Below, one piece after another: positions 1 through 5,377 of a stretch of 12,887 nt of DNA. How positions within the stretch are numbered: the first letter of the stretch is position 1; each line of letters opens with the position of its first letter. Below the pieces are notes generated by a model. That model ran no database searches and had not been told where the DNA came from. It worked only from the letters and a program-made list of their open reading frames with translations. The position numbers and the translations under genes are program-made. Source of the stretch: JAAEQG01 sp023133475 (GTDB lineage Bacteria > Planctomycetota > Phycisphaerae > UBA1845); contig DAOVLE010000151.1 in assembly GCA_030631415.1 (NCBI GenBank), positions 1 through 12,887 on the forward strand, in the 5' to 3' direction.

Positions 1-84
1 GAGAAAATGGGACGGGCACCTTTAATTTGGGGAGGGGGCACATGTGCCCCCTCCCCAAATTAAAGGTGCCCGTCCCATTTTCTC
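1..84. repeat. Perfect 84-bp palindrome at window edge
   Basis: Bases 1-42 are the exact reverse complement of bases 43-84, with no spacer. Each arm ends in GAGAAAATGGGACGGGCACC and the centre is a G-run/C-run core around GGGGGCACATGTGCCCCC. A shorter relative at 197-240 has the same kind of ends. The minus-strand lipoprotein gene runs into this palindrome and takes its last residues and stop codon (22-24) from it. Because base 1 is also the palindrome edge, an assembly break or fold-back artefact cannot be excluded. Confidence 0.93.
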
Positions 85-1227
85 CCGAACGGCATCGCAA
101 ATGCGCACGCGGTTCAAGCCGGCTTGGCGTATGGCATCAATCAACAACATCATCCCGTCATAGGTGTAGGTTGCGGCGTAGTCTGGTTCGAACCGAGAAA
201 AGGGAACAGGCACCATTGCAATGGTGCCCATCCCCTTTTCCGCCAACCGCGGGAACCAGACGCCGTCAGCCTCCTTGCCGGCGATTTCGGCAAACAACCG
301 GCGCCCCATTCGAGGCCCGCCAAAGACGGGAACCGTCACTCCTTCCCGGCGCAGAGCGGTCAGGAAGACGGCGGCATCGCGTGGGCCTGCGATCAGCACC
401 ACCGCTGCCGGCTGTGTCCGGCGGATGTCCTGCAACTGCCCGCCGAAATCGTCACTGCCGGGCCTGAAATGCAGGTGACGGGCGGGAAAGACCCTGAACT
501 TGTTCAGAGCAATCAGCAACTCCTTAGTGAACATGCGGGAGTCGTGGTCGGTGCAAGAGGCCACGGTGAAGTTTTTTTGCCCGACCTGTCCCACAAAGAC
601 CTCCGCCAGCCTCGCTGCCAAAATGTGGTCACCCGGAGCACACGAGATTATCCAGGGCACGTTAGCCAGGTTTGCCGTTTTGTCGGTGCTGACGGTGCTG
701 ATGAAAACGAGGCGGGCTTTGGCAACGATCTGTTCGACGAGGTGTGCGGAAGGCCCGTCGGGTGCGCCCACAATGGCCCAGACTTGCTCTTCGTAGACCA
801 GTCGCGTCACATCCTTGACACCTGAGCCCCATGGATTCTCCGACCAGCTTGCCACCAATCGGAATGGGATCCCCTTATACCCCCCCGCCCGATTGGCCTG
901 CTCGACAGCCAGCGTAGCCGCCATCCACATCGTTCCACCGGTGGGATGGCTCGGGTCGGTGGGCCCGAACCAGCCGATCTTGACTTCTTTAGGGTTTTCA
1001 GGCTCAGGTATACCCCGCCCCGGCCCAAAATACTCCGCCGGGTGCGAGCGGGCGTCGAAGAATGGTTTAGGCGTTTCTGCTCGTGGAGGTGCATCGCCGC
1101 TCTGGCCTGTGCCTCCATGGCACGGAGCACAACCGGCGGCGAGTATCACAAGCAAACAGAGGCCCCTGGTTGGTGGGTTCCACCTCGCTCCGCGAGGTTC
1201 CACCCACCCTACGCCCGATACCTCCAT
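22..1227 (-). CDS. Type 1 periplasmic-binding-protein-like lipoprotein, 3' end replaced by a palindrome
   Basis: The product is 401 aa and belongs to the ligand-binding fold used by branched-chain amino acid ABC transporters and related receptors. Visible landmarks are a short hydrophobic stretch ending in AAGC (Cys33, probable lipid attachment), a low-complexity linker to about residue 80, then the domain from VKIGWFGPTDPSHPTGG (83-99) through AIVGAPDGPSAHLVEQI and the DYAATYTYDG segment (349-358). The ATG at 1227 is chosen because AAGG lies 5 bases upstream and it follows the nucleotidyltransferase stop by 7 bases; longer in-frame starts would overlap that gene. Residues about 5-21, 329-343 and 386-401 are encoded by palindromic repeats. 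The last of these replaces the normal C-terminus, so the protein is probably truncated and may be non-functional. No permease or ATPase gene is in view, so a transport role is not established. Confidence 0.8.
   Translation of the reverse strand: MEVSGVGWVEPRGARWNPPTRGLCLLVILAAGCAPCHGGTGQSGDAPPRAETPKPFFDARSHPAEYFGPGRGIPEPENPKEVKIGWFGPTDPSHPTGGTMWMAATLAVEQANRAGGYKGIPFRLVASWSENPWGSGVKDVTRLVYEEQVWAIVGAPDGPSAHLVEQIVAKARLVFISTVSTDKTANLANVPWIISCAPGDHILAARLAEVFVGQVGQKNFTVASCTDHDSRMFTKELLIALNKFRVFPARHLHFRPGSDDFGGQLQDIRRTQPAAVVLIAGPRDAAVFLTALRREGVTVPVFGGPRMGRRLFAEIAGKEADGVWFPRLAEKGMGTIAMVPVPFSRFEPDYAATYTYDGMMLLIDAIRQAGLNRVRICDAVREKMGRAPLIWGGGTCAPSPN
197..240. repeat. 44-bp palindrome inside the lipoprotein gene
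   Basis: The centre is ATTGCAAT (215-222). The arms pair over 22 positions with three mismatches. The outer parts, GAGAAAAGGGA and GGCACC, match the ends of the 84-bp palindrome at 1-84, so the two belong to one element family. Translated on the minus strand it adds a run like EKGMGTIAMVPVPFS without breaking the reading frame. Confidence 0.85.
1172..1208. repeat. Palindrome in the signal-peptide coding region
   Basis: Arms 1172-1188 and 1192-1208 pair as two 7-bp blocks separated by a 3-base TCC/GGA mismatch, with a 3-base loop. The same stem, TCC/GGA core, stem architecture is seen in the GGCGGGT-GGA-ACCCGCC repeats elsewhere in the window. It encodes roughly residues 7-19 of the lipoprotein, ahead of the hydrophobic signal segment, and stays in frame. 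Confidence 0.8.
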
Positions 1228-1234
1228 CGTTGCC

Positions 1235-1714
1235 TTACCTGCGTTTCCGCCCGGGCCTGCGTCGGGGTTCATGTGCGGTGAGACGTTCGATGTCGAGCAG
1301 ATCCTGTGGTCGGCCAACAGCACGTTTGGCTCGAAGGAGATCAACCTTGTTGAGGACATGAACGGGAATACCCCCATAGGTTGTTCGGACGCGATTGCGC
1401 CACGCGGTGGGAAAAGTCACCCCGTCGATTCCCATCATCACGTCGATCCGGTTGGGTTCGATGCCGATCTGATAGACCAACTCCGAATCAGCAAAGTCTT
1501 TCCGGGTCACACCCTGGAGCGGTGCCCCGAATTTCCGCAGGGCTTCCCACACACGGGCAGCGTTCTCAGAAGATGGCTCCACCCAGATGTCCAGGTCTTG
1601 CGTGAACCGCGGCTCAGTGTGATACGCGACGGCGTATGCGCCGACGACCAGAAAGCGGGCGCCTGCGTCGTTCAAGGTTCTCAACAGATCGCTGAAGTTC
1701 TGGTTCACCTCCAT
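1235..1714 (-). CDS. MNT-type nucleotidyltransferase
   Basis: The product is 159 aa and looks like a small nucleotidyltransferase of the DNA polymerase beta superfamily (MNT / AbiEii-like). The N-terminal helix leads into FLVVGAYAVAYH (G25 region), followed by the metal-binding pair D40-x-D42 in TQDLDIWV. A third acidic residue is D91 in NRIDVMM, and the C-terminal KRAVGRPQDLLDI (130-142) is typical of these proteins. The ATG at 1714 is chosen because homology begins right after it; upstream residues are shadow sequence. It overlaps the 3' part of the small gene at 1614-1868 and ends 7 bases before the lipoprotein start, so the three may be one transcript. Relatives are often antitoxin-like or modify nucleic acids or proteins; the target here is unknown. 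Confidence 0.85.
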   Translation of the reverse strand: MEVNQNFSDLLRTLNDAGARFLVVGAYAVAYHTEPRFTQDLDIWVEPSSENAARVWEALRKFGAPLQGVTRKDFADSELVYQIGIEPNRIDVMMGIDGVTFPTAWRNRVRTTYGGIPVHVLNKVDLLRAKRAVGRPQDLLDIERLTAHEPRRRPGRKRR

Positions 1715-1868
1715 CGTCGCCTCGTATCGCTTTCGCGTCTTTGACCATCTGCCACATGGCTGCAAAACGCCCCTCGGCGCCGACCCGATGCCAGAAATCG
1801 ACGTCGAATTGGCGGTCTGCCTCTCGTCGCAAGACGAGCCTCGCCATTCGAACCCTACGTGCACTCAT
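1614..1868 (-). CDS. Small unknown protein partnered with the nucleotidyltransferase
   Basis: The product is 84 aa, basic, with no membrane segment. The N-terminal half holds DVDFWHRVGAEGRFAAMWQMVKD, which resembles the FW..(x)..RF/RL..W/(V) motif of small proteins often encoded directly before MNT-type nucleotidyltransferases. The ATG at 1868 is supported by GGAG seven bases upstream. The last 33 or so residues are arginine-rich and read in another frame over the start of the nucleotidyltransferase gene (101-bp overlap), so the true functional part may be only the first 50 residues. A two-gene toxin-antitoxin-like or regulatory pair is plausible from layout; the family name is not recognised and the direction of action is unknown. 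Confidence 0.55.
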   Translation of the reverse strand: MSARRVRMARLVLRREADRQFDVDFWHRVGAEGRFAAMWQMVKDAKAIRGDDGGEPELQRSVENLERRRRPLSGRRRIRRRVSH

Positions 1869-1965
1869 CGTTTCACTCCCTGTTGCCCTGCATGCCCTGA
1901 GTCCGAGAACACGAGTCTCCCGGATTGTTTCATGGTTGCCACCTCCGGTCAAGTGCCGCCGAACC

Positions 1966-2017
1966 GAGGCAAAAGGCAAAAGGCAAAAGGCAAGAGGCAA
2001 GAGGCAAGAGGCAAGAG
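1966..2017. repeat. 7-bp tandem array (AGGCAAA / AGGCAAG)
   Basis: About seven head-to-tail copies of a heptamer are present, first three as AGGCAAA then four as AGGCAAG. A related array of GAGGCAA / AAGGCAAC units lies at 9776-9819, upstream of xdhC. The copy number of such arrays can change by slippage. Confidence 0.9.
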
Positions 2018-2020
2018 ATG

Positions 2021-2075
2021 TAGGGCGGGTTCCACCCGCCGCACTATGCCACAAAGGCGGGTAGAACCCGCCCTA
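2021..2075. repeat. Paired palindrome, GGCGGGTTCCACCCGCC type
   Basis: Two copies of a 17-bp near-palindrome (2024-2040 and 2056-2072) lie in inverted orientation, so the outer 20-bp arms 2021-2040 and 2056-2075 pair with one mismatch around a 15-base loop. Paired copies of the same kind occur at 4313-4367, and single copies at 2208-2224, 4470-4486 and 6884-6900. Confidence 0.88.
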
Positions 2076-2079
2076 CCAG

Positions 2080-2178
2080 CAGAATGGAAAATGGAAAATG
2101 GAAAATGCGGACTTGGCAACGTTTTCAGTTCTTCGGTCCCCATTTTCAATTTTTCATTTTCAATTTTCCATTTCCTGC
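2080..2178. repeat. AT-rich inverted repeat of ATGGAAA units
   Basis: The left arm (2080-2107) has three to four ATGGAAA units and the right arm (2141-2177) is an imperfect reverse complement, TTTTCAATTT-like units ending in CCATTTCCTGC. A single-arm copy lies at 11319-11342. Its low GC stands out sharply from the surrounding GC-rich sequence. Confidence 0.75.
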
Positions 2179-2207
2179 GTGCTCCGTGGTGAATCAGATG
2201 CGATTGC

Positions 2208-2224
2208 GGCGGGTGGAACCCGCC
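2208..2224. repeat. Single GGCGGGT-GGA-ACCCGCC palindrome
   Basis: A 7-bp stem closes a 3-base loop. It is identical in its 17-bp core to the copies at 4348-4364, 4470-4486 and 6884-6900. Confidence 0.88.
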
Positions 2225-2388
2225 CTACTTGGTTTGGCTGCTCACCCAAAGTCGCGGGTCATTATCACCGAAGTGTATTTTAGACTGTAATGGAGTGTGT
2301 GCGCGCACCCGAGCCGGTGAAGGTCCGAGAACGTAAAGTCTCCCGCAAAGCCACGCAATCAAGTTTGTGTGAGCTAAGGAACGCCCGT

Positions 2389-3252
2389 ATGGCTGTCTCT
2401 GCCGAAACAGGACCCTCCAAGCCCCTCGATATTAACTCGAGCGAGGTTCAACGTCTGGGGGTTGATGCCTTAGCGGCGATTCAGCAGGTGCAAAAGTTGT
2501 TGCATGGTCGAGCAGAGCACCTCGCCCGGCAGCGTGAGGCCTTGTCGAGGGACTATTCCGCTTTGGAGTCCGATAAGGCGCGGTTGCAAGCTCAGCACGG
2601 GCAACAGGAGCAGGCTGCTCGCGAACTCCATGATGCTCGGGAACTTTGTGCCCAGGAACGTGATCGTATCGAGCAGCAGGCCCGCGAGTTGGATGAGCAC
2701 CAACGGAGTCTCGCATCGAAGCAGAGGGAGCTGGATGACAAACACAACGAGTTTGAGGCGAACTGCAAGAACCTCGAAACCGAACGCCATGCCGTGGACC
2801 AGGCCCGGCAGCGGGTGGAAAAAGAGGAGGGCAACTTGCTGGCCCGTGAAGTCAAACTGCAAACCCGCGAGGCGGAGCTGGGCGATGCCGAGACAGCGCT
2901 GGTGGAACGAACCGCAGAACTGCACACCGGCGAAACACGGGTCGAGTCAGCCTGGAATGAAGTGCAGGCCAAGCTCGCCGAGACCGAGACCATCCGGCAA
3001 CGCCTGGCGATGTTGCAAGGCCAACTGGAACGCGAACGACACGAAGTGGCACGGCAACGCAAGGAGTTGATGAAGCAATTGGGGGCGTTGCCCGAAACAC
3101 CTGTCGGGGAAACAGGCAGCCCGCAAGATATCCCATTACCGCCTGAACCAGCTTCGTCACCAGTGTCACCAGCAGAGCCGACAAGCCTGACGGCTGAGCG
3201 GATGCGCAAGCTGCGCCGCGATGCCAAACGTCGGGCAATGGGGGGGGGATGA
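2389..3252 (+). CDS. Long coiled-coil protein heading the GTPase/GAP1 cluster
   Basis: The product is 287 aa. Residues about 17-232 form an almost unbroken charged, Glu/Gln/Arg-rich helix with heptad character (for example RELHDARELCAQERDRIEQ and LVERTAELHTGETRVESAW). Then comes a Pro/Ser-rich linker (about 234-266) and a basic tail (AERMRKLRRDAKRRA, about 269-283). There is no signal peptide or membrane segment. The ATG at 2389 is preferred over the ATG at 2290 because AAGGA lies eight bases upstream of it. The gene ends in a run of nine G (3240-3248) directly before the stop, and the FGS gene starts 52 bp later. A scaffold or oligomerisation role in the cluster is inference. The basic tail could bind nucleic acid or acidic partners. 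No named family is recognised, and coiled coils give misleading matches. Confidence 0.85.
   Translation: MAVSAETGPSKPLDINSSEVQRLGVDALAAIQQVQKLLHGRAEHLARQREALSRDYSALESDKARLQAQHGQQEQAARELHDARELCAQERDRIEQQARELDEHQRSLASKQRELDDKHNEFEANCKNLETERHAVDQARQRVEKEEGNLLAREVKLQTREAELGDAETALVERTAELHTGETRVESAWNEVQAKLAETETIRQRLAMLQGQLERERHEVARQRKELMKQLGALPETPVGETGSPQDIPLPPEPASSPVSPAEPTSLTAERMRKLRRDAKRRAMGGG
3240..3248 (+). repeat. Nine-G homopolymer at the coiled-coil/FGS junction
   Basis: Nine consecutive G residues span the last codons of the coiled-coil gene. The frame one base ahead is open from 3221 through the FGS stop at 4312. Loss of one G, or a +1 ribosomal slip, would therefore join the coiled coil to the FGS protein through about 20 extra residues (ERCERSRRLLQAPGKDDN). 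Confidence 0.9.
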
Positions 3253-3304
3253 ACGGTGTGAGAGATCGCGGCGCCTGTTGCAAGCGCCTGGGAAGGATGA
3301 CAAC

Positions 3305-4312
3305 ATGAAGCTAGGGAACCTCTTTCGCAAACATTGCGGCGGGGCGGCAGTAGCCACCCCCGGGAATCCGCCGTCGCCGAGCACCTGTCACGGTGCAACA
3401 GGCGATTTCGTGCCCGCCGAGCCTCAGCCCCTGGACGACGATCCACTGACGAAACTCCGGCAGCAAGAGCGTTATGCACTGATCGTCAAGCAGGCGGGCC
3501 AATGGGAGACACACCCCCAAGGCCAGGCAATACTCGCCGCCGCCCGAGAGATGCTGGACCGACAAATGGTGCTTCTTCCGGAGGGGCTGATCTCGCTGCC
3601 CAGCTCGCTTGCCGATGAGGTTGGAGGTGAAGAGGAAGATGTCCACGTTGCGCCCGGCATGATCGACATCCACGCCGTCAGCAATGCTCGTTTCCAGCAT
3701 TTTGTGGATGCGCAATGTTATGAAGAGTTGGGTCTTTGGCCGGAGCAAAGCTGGCCTCACTTGATCGAAATGCAGGACTTGACGGGTTATCCCGCCCCGC
3801 GTTTCTGGCGTGAGGGGCGTCATGATGCGCGGTTTGGCGACCACCCGGTGGTGGGAATCTGTTGGTACGAGGCGGATGCGTTCGCCCGTTGGATAGGGCA
3901 ACGGTTGCTCACCGAAGCCGAGTGGCAAATGGCAGCCAGTTGGCACCTGAGAACCGAAGCCAACATACTCCGGCGTTTCCCCTGGGGCGATGCCATGGAC
4001 CAGACCCGCTGCAATGTCTGGCTTTCGCGGGTGGGCGGGACCGTGCCGGTGACGGCGTATCCGAACGGGGCGGCGCCCAACGGGGTGCTGCAGTTGATCG
4101 GCAATGTGTGGGAGTGGACCGCCTCGGAATTCGAGATCAAGGATTTCGAGGGGCACCCGATCATTGGTGAAATGCCCATGCGTGGCATCCGTGGAGGGGC
4201 GTTTGACACCTACTTCGAGTCCCAGGCCACCAGCCTCTTTCGCACCGGGCAGATCGCCCTGGGGCGCACACACAATACGGGGTTTAGATGTGCCATGGAT
4301 TTGACAGTTTAG
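3305..4312 (+). CDS. FGS/SUMF-fold protein (formylglycine-generating-enzyme-like), apparently non-catalytic
   Basis: The product is 335 aa. A variable N-terminal region (1-85) precedes the FGE-sulfatase fold: LPEGLISLPSSL, GMIDIHAVSNARFQHFVDA (118-136), HPVVGICWYEADAFARWIGQRLLTEAEWQMA (180-210), FPWGD (225-229), the signature IGNVWEWT (265-272), RGGAFD (296-301) and the terminal GFRCAMD (326-332). The two cysteines used for copper binding in true formylglycine-generating enzymes should fall near SLFRTGQ (310-316) and are absent; no sulfatase gene is nearby. So it is probably a binding module, as in other C-type-lectin-like members of this fold. The start at 3305 has GGAAGGA about seven bases upstream; the frame stays open back to 3221. 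It lies between the coiled-coil and GTPase genes. EgtB/PvdO-type iron enzymes are the alternative family reading. Confidence 0.88.
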   Translation: MKLGNLFRKHCGGAAVATPGNPPSPSTCHGATGDFVPAEPQPLDDDPLTKLRQQERYALIVKQAGQWETHPQGQAILAAAREMLDRQMVLLPEGLISLPSSLADEVGGEEEDVHVAPGMIDIHAVSNARFQHFVDAQCYEELGLWPEQSWPHLIEMQDLTGYPAPRFWREGRHDARFGDHPVVGICWYEADAFARWIGQRLLTEAEWQMAASWHLRTEANILRRFPWGDAMDQTRCNVWLSRVGGTVPVTAYPNGAAPNGVLQLIGNVWEWTASEFEIKDFEGHPIIGEMPMRGIRGGAFDTYFESQATSLFRTGQIALGRTHNTGFRCAMDLTV

Positions 4313-4367
4313 TAGGGCGGGTTTCACCCGCCTTCGCAGTGTCGCGTGGCGGGTGGAACCCGCCTTA
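4313..4367. repeat. Paired GGCGGGT palindrome after the FGS gene
   Basis: Arms 4313-4332 and 4348-4367 form an inverted pair of the 17-bp palindrome family around a 15-base loop. The repeat begins right after the FGS stop and adds a second in-frame TAG. Confidence 0.85.
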
Positions 4368-4377
4368 CATTTGAGGT

Positions 4378-4459
4378 GGGTGGCCCATCGCTTTAGCGGT
4401 GGGGGACGCGAATGCCTGACGCGATTCGTGTCCCCCAGGGCTAAAGCCCTGGGCCACCC
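4378..4459. repeat. Inverted-repeat element with 36-bp arms, copy 1
   Basis: Arms 4378-4413 and 4424-4459 pair with few mismatches around a 10-base middle. The outer end is GGGTGGCCCATCGCTTTAGC and the inner end is GTCCCC/GGGGAC followed by CGAAT. Each arm can also fold on itself around GCTTTAGC. A second copy with a 46-base middle is at 9824-9941. There is no coding capacity. Confidence 0.9.
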
Positions 4460-4469
4460 CCGCCCGCGT

Positions 4470-4486
4470 GGCGGGTGGAACCCGCC
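4470..4486. repeat. Single GGCGGGT-GGA-ACCCGCC palindrome before the GTPase start
   Basis: The 17-bp core lies four bases before the GTPase ribosome binding site, so a hairpin here could affect translation or mRNA stability of the downstream pair. Confidence 0.87.
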
Positions 4487-4490
4487 CCAC

Positions 4491-4507
4491 AGGAGAAGCA
4501 TGACGTG
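4491..4507 (+). promoter_or_regulatory. Ribosome binding site and GTG start of the GTPase gene
   Basis: AGGAG at 4491-4495 lies nine bases before GTG at 4505. A GTG at 4475 is in frame but inside the palindrome and has no binding site, so 4505 is preferred. Confidence 0.7.
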
Positions 4508-5377
4508 AGCACTACAACCGAAACGGCTTATTGCCTGATCTGTGAGCACGAGAATCCCGGTGACGCGGTGCTTTGCTCGCACTGCTACGCGCCGATGACC
4601 CTGATTCACGATGCCATCAGTCAAAACCGCGAGCCGTGCATCATCAGCGTGATCGGCGAAAGCAACGTCGGGAAAACCGTATACCTCGGGCTTTTGCTGG
4701 ACATGCTCTCCAAGCGAGCCGGTGATTTCGAGGCGGTGCCCAAAGGGGCTTACTCGGTAAACCTTCAGCAGACGGTGATCTCCCATTTGCAGAATCGCAA
4801 ATTCCCGCCCAAAACGCCCAGCGAAACCGACCGATGGCATTGGGCATATTATCAAGTCGCACGCATGGGGCGCGGCACTCAGTGGTTTGATCTGGTGATG
4901 CCGGACATGGCCGGTGAAACCCTCGCCGCGGAGGTCGAATCCCCTCAGACCCATATCGTGATCCAAAGCCTGCTCGAAAAAACCGCCGGGTGCATGGTGC
5001 TTATCGACGCCGCTGCCGCCGCGATGGGGTCTTCGCAGCCGGACCTGTTCGGCCTGAAACTGATGACCTACCTGGACCAGAACTTTGCGAGCAGCCCGGA
5101 CGAGAAAGTCTACAACCCGGTGGCGGTGGTGCTGTGTAAAGCCGACTACTGCCCGCAGTGCTTCGACGACCCTCGAGTGTTCGCCGAAACCAACCTCAAC
5201 CGGGTCTGGAACATGTGCCAAAGCCGCTTCGCCGGCGTCGAGTTCTTCGCCGCCAGTGTGATCGGGACACTAGGGTTCGGCAGTGACGACGAGGGCAACA
5301 TAATCCCCATCCCATTGCATACCACGCCACGTGGTATCCTGGAGCCGTTCGAATGGATTCTAAGCCATCTGGAATAA
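4505..5377 (+). CDS. Zinc-ribbon GTPase (Double-GTPase / TRAFAC-like)
   Basis: The product is 290 aa from the GTG start. A zinc ribbon opens the protein (C10-x2-C13 ... C24-x2-C27), followed by a GTPase core: P-loop GESNVGKT (51-58), G3 region DLVMPDMAGE with D134-x2-G137, G4-like CKAD (211-214) in place of NKxD, and a possible G5 in FFAASVIG (247-254). Membrane segments are absent. The P-loop style, the DMAGE motif and linkage to a GAP1-type gene fit the bacterial Double-GTPase 2 class known from computational work on conflict systems. The cysteine pair C216/C219 just after G4 is an unusual extra. The stop overlaps the next gene by 25 bp, which indicates translational coupling. Role inferred: a nucleotide-gated switch acting with GAP1. 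GTPase fold is near certain; the subfamily is my recognition, without a database search. Confidence 0.88.
   Translation: MSTTTETAYCLICEHENPGDAVLCSHCYAPMTLIHDAISQNREPCIISVIGESNVGKTVYLGLLLDMLSKRAGDFEAVPKGAYSVNLQQTVISHLQNRKFPPKTPSETDRWHWAYYQVARMGRGTQWFDLVMPDMAGETLAAEVESPQTHIVIQSLLEKTAGCMVLIDAAAAAMGSSQPDLFGLKLMTYLDQNFASSPDEKVYNPVAVVLCKADYCPQCFDDPRVFAETNLNRVWNMCQSRFAGVEFFAASVIGTLGFGSDDEGNIIPIPLHTTPRGILEPFEWILSHLE

Larger units (their letters stand above)
1869..2388. other. Gene-free, repeat-filled divergent intergenic region
   Basis: About 520 bp separates the leftward set (start 1868) from the rightward coiled-coil gene (start 2389), so promoters for both must lie here or within the repeats. It holds a 7-bp tandem array, a paired palindrome, an AT-rich inverted repeat and a single palindrome, each listed separately. 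Open frames crossing it are low-complexity translations of repeats. An in-frame ATG at 2290 lacks a recognisable ribosome binding site. I see no convincing promoter hexamers and no RNA gene. Confidence 0.7.

Noticed and set aside
815..1744. 309-aa plus-strand open frame
   Set aside because: It is antisense to the lipoprotein and nucleotidyltransferase genes, which carry clear motifs and ribosome binding sites.
1966..2224. Possible CRISPR array in the repeat-rich gap
   Set aside because: The units are 7-bp tandem repeats and palindromes without regular spacers, and there are no cas genes in the window.
2290..2388. Longer start for the coiled-coil protein at 2290
   Set aside because: There is no ribosome binding site before 2290 and the extra 33 residues lack the composition of the rest; ATG 2389 has a good site.
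3305..4312. Diversity-generating retroelement target
   Set aside because: The fold is suitable, but no reverse transcriptase, template repeat or near-duplicate of the C-terminal coding region is visible here.
3311..5221. 636-aa open frame on the minus strand opposite the FGS and GTPase genes
   Set aside because: It crosses two well-supported genes and the repeat-filled gap, and its translation shows no family motifs; long antisense frames are expected at this GC content.
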